Shown in pieces: positions 39,508-47,042 of a stretch of DNA of 56,773 bases (position 1 is its first letter; the number at the start of each line of letters is the position of its first letter). The notes beneath the pieces are model-generated. The model worked only from the letters and a program-made list of their open reading frames with translations, had not been told where the DNA came from and searched no databases. This stretch comes from JAJZRJ01 sp040757055 (GTDB taxonomy: Bacteria > Desulfobacterota > Desulfobulbia > Desulfobulbales > Desulfurivibrionaceae): assembly GCA_040757055.1 (NCBI GenBank), contig JBFLXY010000014.1:1-56773 (forward strand). The letters are read 5' to 3'. The position numbers and the translations under genes were made by a program.

Positions 39508-41715
39508 CTACTTCTTTTTCCTGCCGGCCTTGGGCTTGGCCGCGGCCGCGGGGGCCTTGGGCGGCGGGGCGGCCAGGTCCAGCGGCATGGTCCGCAGCCG
39601 CACCTTGGTGGCGGCAAAGACCGCGTTGGCAATGGCCGGGGCAATGGGCGGCACGCCGGGCTCGCCGATGCCGCCGGGCTTTTCCTTGCTCGGCATGATG
39701 TGCACCTCCACCGCCGGCATCTCGGCCAGGCGCGGCATGGGGTAGTCGTGGAAGTTGCTCTGTTCCACCCGGCCGTTTTTGAAGGTGATGCGGCCGTGCA
39801 GCGCCGCGGCCATGCCGAAAAAAATGGCCGACTCCATCTGGGCCGCGATGGTGTCCGGGTTGACGGTCTGGCCGCAGTCCACGGCGCAGACCACCCGCAC
39901 CACCTTGATCCTGTTGTTTTCGATGACCACCTCGGCCACCTGGGCGACGATGGAGCCGAAGGACTCATGGATGGCAATACCTTGGGCCGTGCCCTTTTCC
40001 GGCTTGCCCCAGCCCGCCTTTTCGGCCAGCAGGTCGAGGAGCGCGATCTGGCGCGGGTGTTCGCCGAGGATCTGCTTGCGGTAGTCGAGCGGGTCCTGGC
40101 CGGCGGCCAGGGCCAGTTCGTCGATGAAGCACTCCTTGACAAAGGCGGTGAAGGAGTGGCCCACCGAGCGCCACCAGAGCACCGGCACCCCGGCCGGCGC
40201 CATCTGGTATTCGACCTGGAGGTTGGGCACCGCGTAACTGAGGTCGGCGATCCCCTCCACCGCGGTCTGGTCGATGCCCTCCTGCATCAGCCCCTCCTCG
40301 AAGGGGGTGCCCTTGACGATGGACTGGCAGACGATGCGCTGCTGCCATGCCGAGGGCAGGCCGCCTTCGCCCAGGGCGGCCTTTACCGTATGGCAGGCGC
40401 GGGGCCGGTAGTAGCCGCCGCGGATGTCCTCCTCCCGCGTCCACACCACCTTGACCGGCGCCTGCATGGCCTTCGACACCTGCACCGCCTCGCGGACGAA
40501 ATGGCTGTCGCCCACGGCCCTGCGGCCGAAGCCGCCGCCGAGGAAGGTGGTGTGCAGCTTGATCTTTTCCGGCGGCAGGCCGGTTACCTCGGCGGCCGCG
40601 TTGCGGTCCAGGGTCTGCATCTGGGTGCCGACCCAGATTTCGCAACTGTCGGCGCGGACATCGGCCACGCAGTTCAAAGGTTCCATGGGCGCATGGGCCA
40701 GATAGGGCATTTCGTAGACTGCTTCGATTTTCTTGGCGGCAGCGGCGAGGGTTGCCGCCGCGTCGCCGCGATTGGTGGCAACCAGCCCTGGCTTTTGCGC
40801 CAGCTCCTGATATTCCCTGCCCTGGGCAGTGCTGTCGAGCTTGGCCAGCGCGCCCTCGTCCCAGACCACCTTGAGGGCGGCGCGCCCCTTTTGGGCGGCC
40901 CAGAAATGTTCGGCCACGATGGCCACGCCGGAGTCCACCGGCACTACCTCTTTGACGCCAGGCACCGCCTTGGTCGCCTCGGCGTTGAAGTCCTTCAGCT
41001 TGGCGCCGAAGACCGGCGGCCGGGCAATCACGGCAGTGAGCAGGTTGGGCCGCTTGACGTCGATGGCGAATTCGGCGGTGCCGTTGACCTTGGCCTTGCT
41101 GTCGAGCCTGGGCCGCGGCTTGCCGATGATCTTGAAGGCGGTGGCCGGCTTGAGCGCCACCTGCTTGGGCGGCTGCAGTTGGGCGGCCGCGCCGGCCAGG
41201 GTGCCGTAAGAGAGGGTCTTTTCGCCCTTGGGGTGGATGACCTTGCCCCCTTCGGCGCGGCACTGTTCCGGCGGCACATCCCAGATCCCGGCCGCGGCCT
41301 GGATCAGCATGGTGCGGCCGGCGGCGCCTGCGGAACGCAACTGATCCCAGGTGGAACGGATGCTGGTGCTGCCGCCGGTGCCCTGGAGGCCGCCCCACTG
41401 CGTGTGGTTGTATTCCGGCGCCACCGGCGCGGCCTCGACCCTGATCTTCTGCCAGTCCACCTCCAGTTCCTCGGCGATGAGCATGGGCAGGGAGGTGTAG
41501 ACCCCCTGGCCCATCTCCGATTTGTTGACGAAGAAGGTGATGGTGTCGTCCGGCGCGATCTGGATGAAGGCATTGGCCTTGAACGGCCCGCTGGCCGGGG
41601 GGATGACCTCTTTTTTCTGGCAGCCGGGCAGGTAGAAGCCCAGCACCAGGCCGGTGCCGAGGAGCGCCCCGCTTTTGCAGAAATCACGACGGCTGCAGTT
41701 GAAGATGTCGCTCAT
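39508..41715 (-). CDS. Molybdenum hydroxylase catalytic subunit, IorB-like, Tat lipoprotein
   Basis: The 735-residue protein is a member of the xanthine dehydrogenase family of the isoquinoline 1-oxidoreductase beta type. It starts MSDIFNCSRRDFCKSG, a Tat motif, followed by a hydrophobic stretch ending LPGC, a lipobox. Cofactor-binding motifs include EMGQGVYTSLPMLIAEELEV, GLQGTGGSTSIRS, and TTFLGGGFGRRAVGD; IGEPGVPPIAPAIANA is near the C-terminus. A Lys/Ala/Pro tail ends the protein. AGGAGGG precedes the ATG. It probably oxidises an aldehyde or N-heterocycle at the periplasmic face; the substrate is unknown. Confidence 0.9.
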   Translation of the reverse strand: MSDIFNCSRRDFCKSGALLGTGLVLGFYLPGCQKKEVIPPASGPFKANAFIQIAPDDTITFFVNKSEMGQGVYTSLPMLIAEELEVDWQKIRVEAAPVAPEYNHTQWGGLQGTGGSTSIRSTWDQLRSAGAAGRTMLIQAAAGIWDVPPEQCRAEGGKVIHPKGEKTLSYGTLAGAAAQLQPPKQVALKPATAFKIIGKPRPRLDSKAKVNGTAEFAIDVKRPNLLTAVIARPPVFGAKLKDFNAEATKAVPGVKEVVPVDSGVAIVAEHFWAAQKGRAALKVVWDEGALAKLDSTAQGREYQELAQKPGLVATNRGDAAATLAAAAKKIEAVYEMPYLAHAPMEPLNCVADVRADSCEIWVGTQMQTLDRNAAAEVTGLPPEKIKLHTTFLGGGFGRRAVGDSHFVREAVQVSKAMQAPVKVVWTREEDIRGGYYRPRACHTVKAALGEGGLPSAWQQRIVCQSIVKGTPFEEGLMQEGIDQTAVEGIADLSYAVPNLQVEYQMAPAGVPVLWWRSVGHSFTAFVKECFIDELALAAGQDPLDYRKQILGEHPRQIALLDLLAEKAGWGKPEKGTAQGIAIHESFGSIVAQVAEVVIENNRIKVVRVVCAVDCGQTVNPDTIAAQMESAIFFGMAAALHGRITFKNGRVEQSNFHDYPMPRLAEMPAVEVHIMPSKEKPGGIGEPGVPPIAPAIANAVFAATKVRLRTMPLDLAAPPPKAPAAAAKPKAGRKKK

Positions 41716-42260
41716 TGCTTCCCTCCTGTGGCAGCGGTTGGGGTGGGGGCGGTGGCGGTTGCCGGGGCGGCTGCCGGGGCCGTTGCGGCCGCGGTGGGCG
41801 GAGCCGGCGCGGCCTTGGTCGCGTTCTTGGCGGCGCGGTGGATGGCGCTGCGGATGCGCGGGTAGGTGCCGCAACGGCAGATGCCGGTCATCTCCTTGTC
41901 GATGTCGGCATCCGCAGGCTGCGGGAATTTGGCCAGGAAAGCGGCGGCCTGCATGATCTGGCCGGGCTGGCAGTAGCCGCACTGGGGTACTTCTTCCGCC
42001 ACCCAGGCGGTCTTCACCGGGTGATTCTCCGGCAGTCCCTCGATGGTGGTGATCCTCTTGCCCACCGCTTCCTGCACCGGCACCTGGCAGGAGCGCACCG
42101 CCTCGTCGTTGAGATGCACGGTGCAGGAGCCGCATTCGCCGATGCCGCAACTGTACTTGGTGCCGGTGAGCTGGAGCTGGTCGCGCAGCACCCACAGGAG
42201 CGGGGTGTCCGGGGCGGCGTCCACCTCGAAGACTTTGTTGTTGACGATGAGTGCGATCAT
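41712..42260 (-). CDS. 2Fe-2S subunit of the molybdenum hydroxylase (IorA-like)
   Basis: The 182 residues contain two 2Fe-2S domains: KYSCGIGECGSCTVHLN and VRSC in the plant-type part, then QCGYCQPGQIM and GICRCGTYPRI in the helical part. The last 35 residues are an Ala/Pro/Thr tail not found in typical IorA. There is no signal peptide, so it is presumably co-exported with the Tat-carrying partner. The stop overlaps the ATG of the catalytic subunit. Confidence 0.92.
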   Translation of the reverse strand: MIALIVNNKVFEVDAAPDTPLLWVLRDQLQLTGTKYSCGIGECGSCTVHLNDEAVRSCQVPVQEAVGKRITTIEGLPENHPVKTAWVAEEVPQCGYCQPGQIMQAAAFLAKFPQPADADIDKEMTGICRCGTYPRIRSAIHRAAKNATKAAPAPPTAAATAPAAAPATATAPTPTAATGGKQ

Positions 42261-42394
42261 GGCAATCCCCCCGGAAGGTTGAAGGAAGCGGAGCAGCGTG
42301 CGGAGCGGCGGTGTCCTGCCGCAGGCATCCATATCAGAATCAGGTTACGTGGGGGGCAATCCCGTGTCAAGAGGGGATGTGGAAAATGAGCGGG

Positions 42395-43339
42395 CTAGGG
42401 GATGGCGACCAGACGTGCCATCAGCAGGAGGCCAAGCCAGAGAAGCGCGGCTGCCAGCAGGAGCCGGCTGGCGTGGAGGATGTGGGCGGGCGTGAGAGGC
42501 TGGCCCGGGTCGCCGAGGGTCGGCTTCATTGTAGGGGTGCCGAAGTAGACGCCGCTGCCGCCGAGCTGCACCCCCAGCGCGCCGGCCGTCGCGGCCTCGG
42601 AATGGCCGGAGTTGGGGCTGGCGTGATTCCGGCGGTCGCGCCGGAAGATGCGCCAGGAGTTGCGCCAGTCGAGGCCTGTGATGAGGGCGGCCAGCGGAAT
42701 GAGGCAGCCGGTGAGCCGGGCCGGCAGGAAGTTCAGCAGATCGTCGAGCCGGGCCGCTGCTCGGCCGAACTCCAGGAAGCGCTCGTTTTTGTAGCCGAAC
42801 ATGGAGTCCATGGTGCTGGCGGCCTTGTAGCACATCACCCCGACCGGCCCGCCGAGAAAGGCGAAGAAGAGCGGGGCGGTGATGCCGTCCACCAGGTTTT
42901 CCGCCAGGCTCTCCACGGTGGCCCGGGTGATTCCCTGGCCGTCGAGGTGGCCGGTGTCGCGGCTCACAAGCCAGGCGACGCGCTTCCTGGCCAAGGGCAG
43001 ATCGTTTTGCCGGAGGGCCAAGTAGACCTGGTGGCCATGGGCCATGAGGTCGCGCAGGGCAAGGCTGGTGTAGAGAAAGAGGATCGACACCGCGGTGCCG
43101 AAAGCCGGATGGATGGCGTTGGCGGCTGCGAGCAATGCCCAGGTGGCAAGGCCGGTGACCAGCAGGGTGAGCGTTACGGTGGCGATGCCCGCCGCCTTGG
43201 CAGGCAACAGGGCGCGGCTGATTTTTTCGAACCGGGCGGTGAGCCAGCCCATCAACCGCACCGGGTGGGGCAGCCACTGCGGGTCGCCCAGGAGCAGGTC
43301 AAGGGCCAGGGCGATGCAGATCTGGTATTCCAGCCGCAT
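42395..43339 (-). CDS. cbiB: Adenosylcobinamide-phosphate synthase CbiB/CobD
   Basis: This integral membrane enzyme attaches aminopropanol (or its phosphate) to adenosylcobyric acid. The 314 residues have the family start ALALDLLLGDPQWLPHPV, ESLAENLVDGITAPLFFAF, SMFGYKNERFLEFG and NSGHSEAATAGALGVQLGG. There are four or five membrane segments. It begins one base inside the end of cobQ on the same strand, giving a two-gene late cobalamin unit. Confidence 0.94.
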   Translation of the reverse strand: MRLEYQICIALALDLLLGDPQWLPHPVRLMGWLTARFEKISRALLPAKAAGIATVTLTLLVTGLATWALLAAANAIHPAFGTAVSILFLYTSLALRDLMAHGHQVYLALRQNDLPLARKRVAWLVSRDTGHLDGQGITRATVESLAENLVDGITAPLFFAFLGGPVGVMCYKAASTMDSMFGYKNERFLEFGRAAARLDDLLNFLPARLTGCLIPLAALITGLDWRNSWRIFRRDRRNHASPNSGHSEAATAGALGVQLGGSGVYFGTPTMKPTLGDPGQPLTPAHILHASRLLLAAALLWLGLLLMARLVAIP

Positions 43340-44847
43340 CAGAGCCCCAACAGGCGGTAGATGGCAGCCATGTCGAGCTGGCTGCGCACGGTGCCGGCCA
43401 GGCGGTCGAAGGCCGCCTCCAGGTCGTAGGGGGCCACGACGCGTCCCAGCGGCGCCAGTCCGCGCCGTTCCCGCAAGCGGTCGATGAACCAGCGCCGGAA
43501 GGGGTTGGCGTCGAAGATGCCGTGCAGGTAGCTGCCCCAGGTGCGGCCATCTGCGGTGGCATGGCCGGCCGCGCTGTTGTCCGCCAGGAAGACGCAGGGC
43601 TGGGCCACCTCGGCGCGGCTCTGGCCGTGGTGGATTTCATAGCCGTGCACGGCCAGGCCCGAGGCAAGGTGGGTGCCGTGTTGCCGGGTCAACGTCTTGT
43701 CCTGTTCGAGCACGGTGTCGAGGCCGAGCAGGCCGAGGCCCGCGAGGGTCGTACCGCTCTCCGACTCGATCCGGTACGGGTCGCGGATCGTCGTGCCCAG
43801 CATCTGGAAGCCGCCGCAGATGCCGACGATCTCGGTGGAGTCTTTGGCGGCAATCTCGTGAATCCTGGTGGCAAGCCCCGATTGCGTGAGCCAGCCGAGA
43901 TCGCTCATCACGTTCTTGCTGCCCGGCAGGATGACGGCGTCGAACGGCCCGGCAAGATCTCCCGCTTTGCGCACCATGACCAGATGGACGTCCGGCTCGG
44001 CCAGGAAGGGTTCGAGATCGGTGAAGTTCGAGATGTGGGGAAAGTCGATGAGGGCGATCCGCACGTGGTCGCCTGCCGGTGGCGGCTGTTCATAAAGGCC
44101 GGCCTTGAAGCTCACGGAATCCTCCTCCGGCAGGCCGAGGTCCGCGAGGTTGTCGATCACCCCCAGTACCGGCTTGCCGGTCTTTCGCAGCATGTAGGTC
44201 AGGGCGTCGTCGAGCAGCGACTTCTGGCCGCGGAAGCGGTTCACCACGTAACCGGCCACCAGTTCCCGTTCTTCCGCAGCCAGGATTTCCATGGTGCCGA
44301 CAAAGGAGGCAAAGACCCCGCCGCGGTCGATGTCGCCCACCAGCAGCACCTGGGCGTGCGCATGACGGGCCATGGCCATGTTGACGATGTCGTGCGCCTT
44401 GAGGTTCACCTCGGCCGGGCTGCCCGCCCCTTCGAGCACCATGACGTCGCATTCGGCGGCCAGGGAATCGTAGGCCGCGGTGGCCGCCCTGAAGGCCTCC
44501 GGCTTGTACGCCACATACTCGTTGACGCTCATGTTGCCCACTGGTTTGCCCATGACGATCACCTGGCTGCCCACCGCGCTCGATGGCTTCAAAAGCACCG
44601 GATTCATGCGCACGTCCGGGTCGAGGCGGGCGGCCTGGGCCTGCACCACCTGGGCCCGGCCCATCTCGCGGCCGTCGCGGGTGACAAAGGAGTTGAGCGA
44701 CATGTTCTGCGCCTTGAACGGCGCGACCTTGAGACCGTCCTGGAGCAGGATGCGGCAGAGCGCCGCGGTGAGCACCGACTTGCCGGCGTTGGAACTGGTG
44801 CCCTGGAACATCAGGGCCGGGGTGCGGCGGGCCATGGCGTGATTCAT
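43339..44847 (-). CDS. cobQ: Cobyric acid synthase
   Basis: CobQ amidates adenosylcobyrinic acid diamide at four carboxylates using glutamine. The 502 residues contain the N-terminal P-loop MFQGTSSNAGKSVLTAALCR, LLVGDIDRGGVFASFVGT, and the glutamine amidotransferase Cys in VGICGGFQMLG near residue 340, with the His in GSYLHGIFD. Its start overlaps the rsmG stop by 4 bases. No cobalamin riboswitch is visible upstream. Confidence 0.96.
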   Translation of the reverse strand: MNHAMARRTPALMFQGTSSNAGKSVLTAALCRILLQDGLKVAPFKAQNMSLNSFVTRDGREMGRAQVVQAQAARLDPDVRMNPVLLKPSSAVGSQVIVMGKPVGNMSVNEYVAYKPEAFRAATAAYDSLAAECDVMVLEGAGSPAEVNLKAHDIVNMAMARHAHAQVLLVGDIDRGGVFASFVGTMEILAAEERELVAGYVVNRFRGQKSLLDDALTYMLRKTGKPVLGVIDNLADLGLPEEDSVSFKAGLYEQPPPAGDHVRIALIDFPHISNFTDLEPFLAEPDVHLVMVRKAGDLAGPFDAVILPGSKNVMSDLGWLTQSGLATRIHEIAAKDSTEIVGICGGFQMLGTTIRDPYRIESESGTTLAGLGLLGLDTVLEQDKTLTRQHGTHLASGLAVHGYEIHHGQSRAEVAQPCVFLADNSAAGHATADGRTWGSYLHGIFDANPFRRWFIDRLRERRGLAPLGRVVAPYDLEAAFDRLAGTVRSQLDMAAIYRLLGL

Positions 44848-45518
44848 CCGGTCCTGGTGAAGAGGAGCAGGCGGCGGGGGATGTTGGAAAAGGGCAAAGC
44901 CGTCTCAAAGGTCTTGGTCAGAGCGTAAGGGCTCCCTGGCGCCAGGGCCTGCCATTCGGCAATCTCCTCCGGCGCCCTCCGCCCCTTCATGCAGATCACC
45001 GCCCCGCCCGGCGGGCTCAGGGCGGCGCAGCAGTCGAGGAAAGGGGCGATGGCGGTAAAGGCGCGGCTGGTGATGATGGGAAAGGCGCGCTTTTCTCCCC
45101 TGAGGGTGGCCTGGCCCGGCTCGATCCGCTCCTCGACCGCCTCGATCCCGGTGAGCCCCAGGGTGCGGATCACGTGGCGCAGGAAGGATATCCGCTTCTG
45201 CCGGGGTTCCACCAGAGAGACGGCCAGCTCCGGCCGGGCAATCTTGAGGGCGAGGCCCGGAAAGCCGGCGCCGCTGCCGATGTCGAGCAGGGGGCCGCCC
45301 GCCGGCAGTTCCTCCAGCACCGGCAGCAGGGTGAGGGAGTCGAGGAAATGGGTCTCGATCACCTCGGCAAGCGGCGCCCTGGCGATGAGGTTCATCTTCT
45401 GGCTCCACTTGGCCAGCTCCGCGTGGTAGCGGCAGAGCCCCGTCACTGCCTCATCACTGGCCGTCAGGCCGAGGCGGGCAAGCCCCTCCCGCAGTATGGT
45501 CTCGCAGGTTTCGGTCAT
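44844..45518 (-). CDS. rsmG: 16S rRNA G527 N7-methyltransferase RsmG
   Basis: The 224 residues carry the SAM-binding motif LLDIGSGAGFPGLALKI, plus the family segments KMNLIAR, HFLDSL and SRAFTAIAPF. RsmG methylates G527 in the 530 loop of 16S rRNA. It is the first gene of a unit with cobQ and cbiB, an unusual combination. An ATG with weak ribosome site was chosen at the conserved N-terminus. Confidence 0.94.
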   Translation of the reverse strand: MTETCETILREGLARLGLTASDEAVTGLCRYHAELAKWSQKMNLIARAPLAEVIETHFLDSLTLLPVLEELPAGGPLLDIGSGAGFPGLALKIARPELAVSLVEPRQKRISFLRHVIRTLGLTGIEAVEERIEPGQATLRGEKRAFPIITSRAFTAIAPFLDCCAALSPPGGAVICMKGRRAPEEIAEWQALAPGSPYALTKTFETALPFSNIPRRLLLFTRTG

Positions 45519-45580
45519 GGCCTATGCATTAGCAGGTATCCGGAGATGGAGCAACCGGATTTGTGGCGGGCGGGGCAGAA

Positions 45581-45621
45581 CAAAAAGAAGAACCCGGCTG
45601 GGGGGAAATCCCCTGCCGGGT
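45581..45621 (-). terminator. Intrinsic terminator after the HU gene
   Basis: ACCCGGC (45592-45598) pairs with GCCGGGT (45615-45621) with an inner GGGG/CCCC stem. On the minus strand it is followed by TTCTTCTTTTTG. Confidence 0.85.
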
Positions 45622-45651
45622 CCTGGGAGGAGCCGATCGCTCGGGCAGTAC

Positions 45652-45924
45652 TTACGCCACGGAGTCGTTCAGCTTCTTGCCGGCCTTGAACTTGGCCACC
45701 TTCTTGGCCGGGATGGTCATCTTCTTCTTGGTCCGCGGATTCATGCCCTGGCGGGCGGCCCGCTTGCTGGTCGAGAAGGTGCCGAAGCCGACCAGGGTCA
45801 CGGAGTCACCCTTCTTGAGCGCGCCGGTCACGGCGGCGATCATGCCGTTCAGGGTCTTCTCGGCATCGGTCTTGCTGATTTTTGCGGCTTGCGCCATGGC
45901 GGTAACCAGATCACCCTTGTTCAT
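45652..45924 (-). CDS. HU-type DNA-binding histone-like protein
   Basis: The 90-residue protein starts MNKGDLVTAMAQAAKISKTD and has the HU signature VGFGTFSTSKRAARQGMNPR, with the arm tip RQGMNPRTKKKMTIPAKK. It bends and compacts DNA as a dimer. Lysines are abundant (KKK at the arm and VAKFKAGKK near the end). It lies downstream of two small SET-domain genes on the same strand, separated by 99 bases, with its own GGAGG site and a strong terminator. Confidence 0.95.
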   Translation of the reverse strand: MNKGDLVTAMAQAAKISKTDAEKTLNGMIAAVTGALKKGDSVTLVGFGTFSTSKRAARQGMNPRTKKKMTIPAKKVAKFKAGKKLNDSVA

Positions 45925-46023
45925 TTACTTCCTCCCCTGCGTGTGTAGATGGTTGTTGGTTGCGAAGGCCCGATCCCGGGTTCCCCTGCGCGCTTCGTAT
46001 TCCTGCCGGTGGGTTTCCCCCCT

Positions 46024-46419
46024 CTAGCCGGCAAGCCTCTCCGCGTGGACATCGTCCGCGTCACTGTACTGGAAGTAGTTGCAGAGCAACTCCTCGCCCC
46101 GGCGGATATCGCAGCGGGCCAGCATGGTGTTGTGCGCCGTGTTCACGACATTGTAGTTCGAATCACTGTGGTTCATGAATTGTGCGTTGTCAATACAGAG
46201 ATGAAAGCAATCGTTCTCTTTGTAGCTGTACCGCTCCAGGGCGGTGAAACTGGCCGGGGCCACCGTTGCCTTGAGCGATTGCCATTCCTCCGGTGAGTAG
46301 GTCAGGTCGACCCGCGGGTTGTATTCCCAGACCAGGGTGCCCTCCGGAATGTCCTCTGCCGCGAAGATGCCGATGCCATGGGTTGCAGAGCGATCGAGAT
46401 AGGTGTGGATCTTAAGCAT
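46024..46419 (-). CDS. Small SET-domain protein (second of tandem pair)
   Basis: The 131-residue protein is essentially a bare SET domain. It has the N-terminal SAM-binding turn HGIGIFAAEDIPEGTLVWEYN, the pseudoknot motif DNAQFMNHSDSNYNVV and the closing motif RRGEELLCNYF with the catalytic Tyr. There is no pre- or post-SET zinc cluster. SET enzymes methylate lysine side chains. Its first bases overlap the end of the upstream SET gene by 8. The target is unknown; the HU gene 99 bases downstream is a candidate. Confidence 0.88.
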   Translation of the reverse strand: MLKIHTYLDRSATHGIGIFAAEDIPEGTLVWEYNPRVDLTYSPEEWQSLKATVAPASFTALERYSYKENDCFHLCIDNAQFMNHSDSNYNVVNTAHNTMLARCDIRRGEELLCNYFQYSDADDVHAERLAG

Positions 46420-46861
46420 GGCGGTAGCGCGGCAGGCTCAGGGCGTCGAGGTAGACGTACGGATCCGGGTTGATCATCTCCTGGAAGAAGAAGTCGCTGG
46501 TGTCGTAGGCATGAAGGTAGTTTTCCAGCAATTCTTCGTGGGCCAGGATGTTGCGGCTGGCGACTTCGGTATAGTCGTCAAGAAAGACGACATTGTCGTG
46601 GTCTGCGGAGTGGTTAATGAAACGGGCATTGTCGGTCAGGTAGAAATAGCGCCCCCCACGGCGGTAGGAGGAGTTGAGCAGGTGGCGCAGCGAGCACTGG
46701 TCAACGCCCTGGCACATGGCAAGGAAGACCTTTTTGCTGAAGGTCTTGTCGATGTGGCGATTGAATTTCCAGACAACGGAGCCAGCCGGGATCGGTTCCG
46801 CCGCGAACAGGCCGATGCCGTGGACCGGAGACGGGGCCAGATAGGTGTTGATGGTGAGCAT
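46412..46861 (-). CDS. Small SET-domain protein (first of tandem pair)
   Basis: The 149-residue protein is paralogous to the next gene: HGIGLFAAEPIPAGSVVWKFN, DNARFINHSADHDNVVF and AHEELLENYLHAY. Its middle insertion differs (MCQGVDQCSLRHLL), which suggests different target recognition. I use the ATG at 46861, with AGAGG upstream; an alternative start lies five codons earlier. A consensus promoter is found about 120 bases upstream. It is predicted to be a cytoplasmic lysine methyltransferase. Confidence 0.87.
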   Translation of the reverse strand: MLTINTYLAPSPVHGIGLFAAEPIPAGSVVWKFNRHIDKTFSKKVFLAMCQGVDQCSLRHLLNSSYRRGGRYFYLTDNARFINHSADHDNVVFLDDYTEVASRNILAHEELLENYLHAYDTSDFFFQEMINPDPYVYLDALSLPRYRHA

Positions 46862-46984
46862 CCTGATGCCTCTCATCTATGGCTGCTTCGGGGAGTGCGC
46901 GGCCGGAATTTTTCGCGGTCACGGCATGGGGCAAAAGGCGCTCGGCTGGCTCCCTGCGGCCCCCTGTGCAACTCCCTTACCACG

Positions 46985-47013
46985 CTATTACGTGAAGGCG
47001 CAGGCCTTGTCAA
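46985..47013 (-). promoter_or_regulatory. Sigma70-type promoter of the SET-SET-(HU) unit
   Basis: On the minus strand TTGACA (47013-47008), a 17-base spacer and TAATAG (46990-46985) are close to consensus. The leader before the first SET gene would be about 115 bases. Confidence 0.65.
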
Positions 47014-47042
47014 TGGGAATTGCTGGCCCCCCGCCACTTTTT

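Noticed and set aside
39700..41865. 721-residue plus-strand frame opposite the molybdenum hydroxylase
   Set aside because: A shadow of the catalytic subunit; no ribosome site or recognisable motif.
42261..45600. Cobalamin riboswitch controlling cbiB-cobQ
   Set aside because: rsmG lies directly upstream with overlapping genes, and no leader of suitable length exists.
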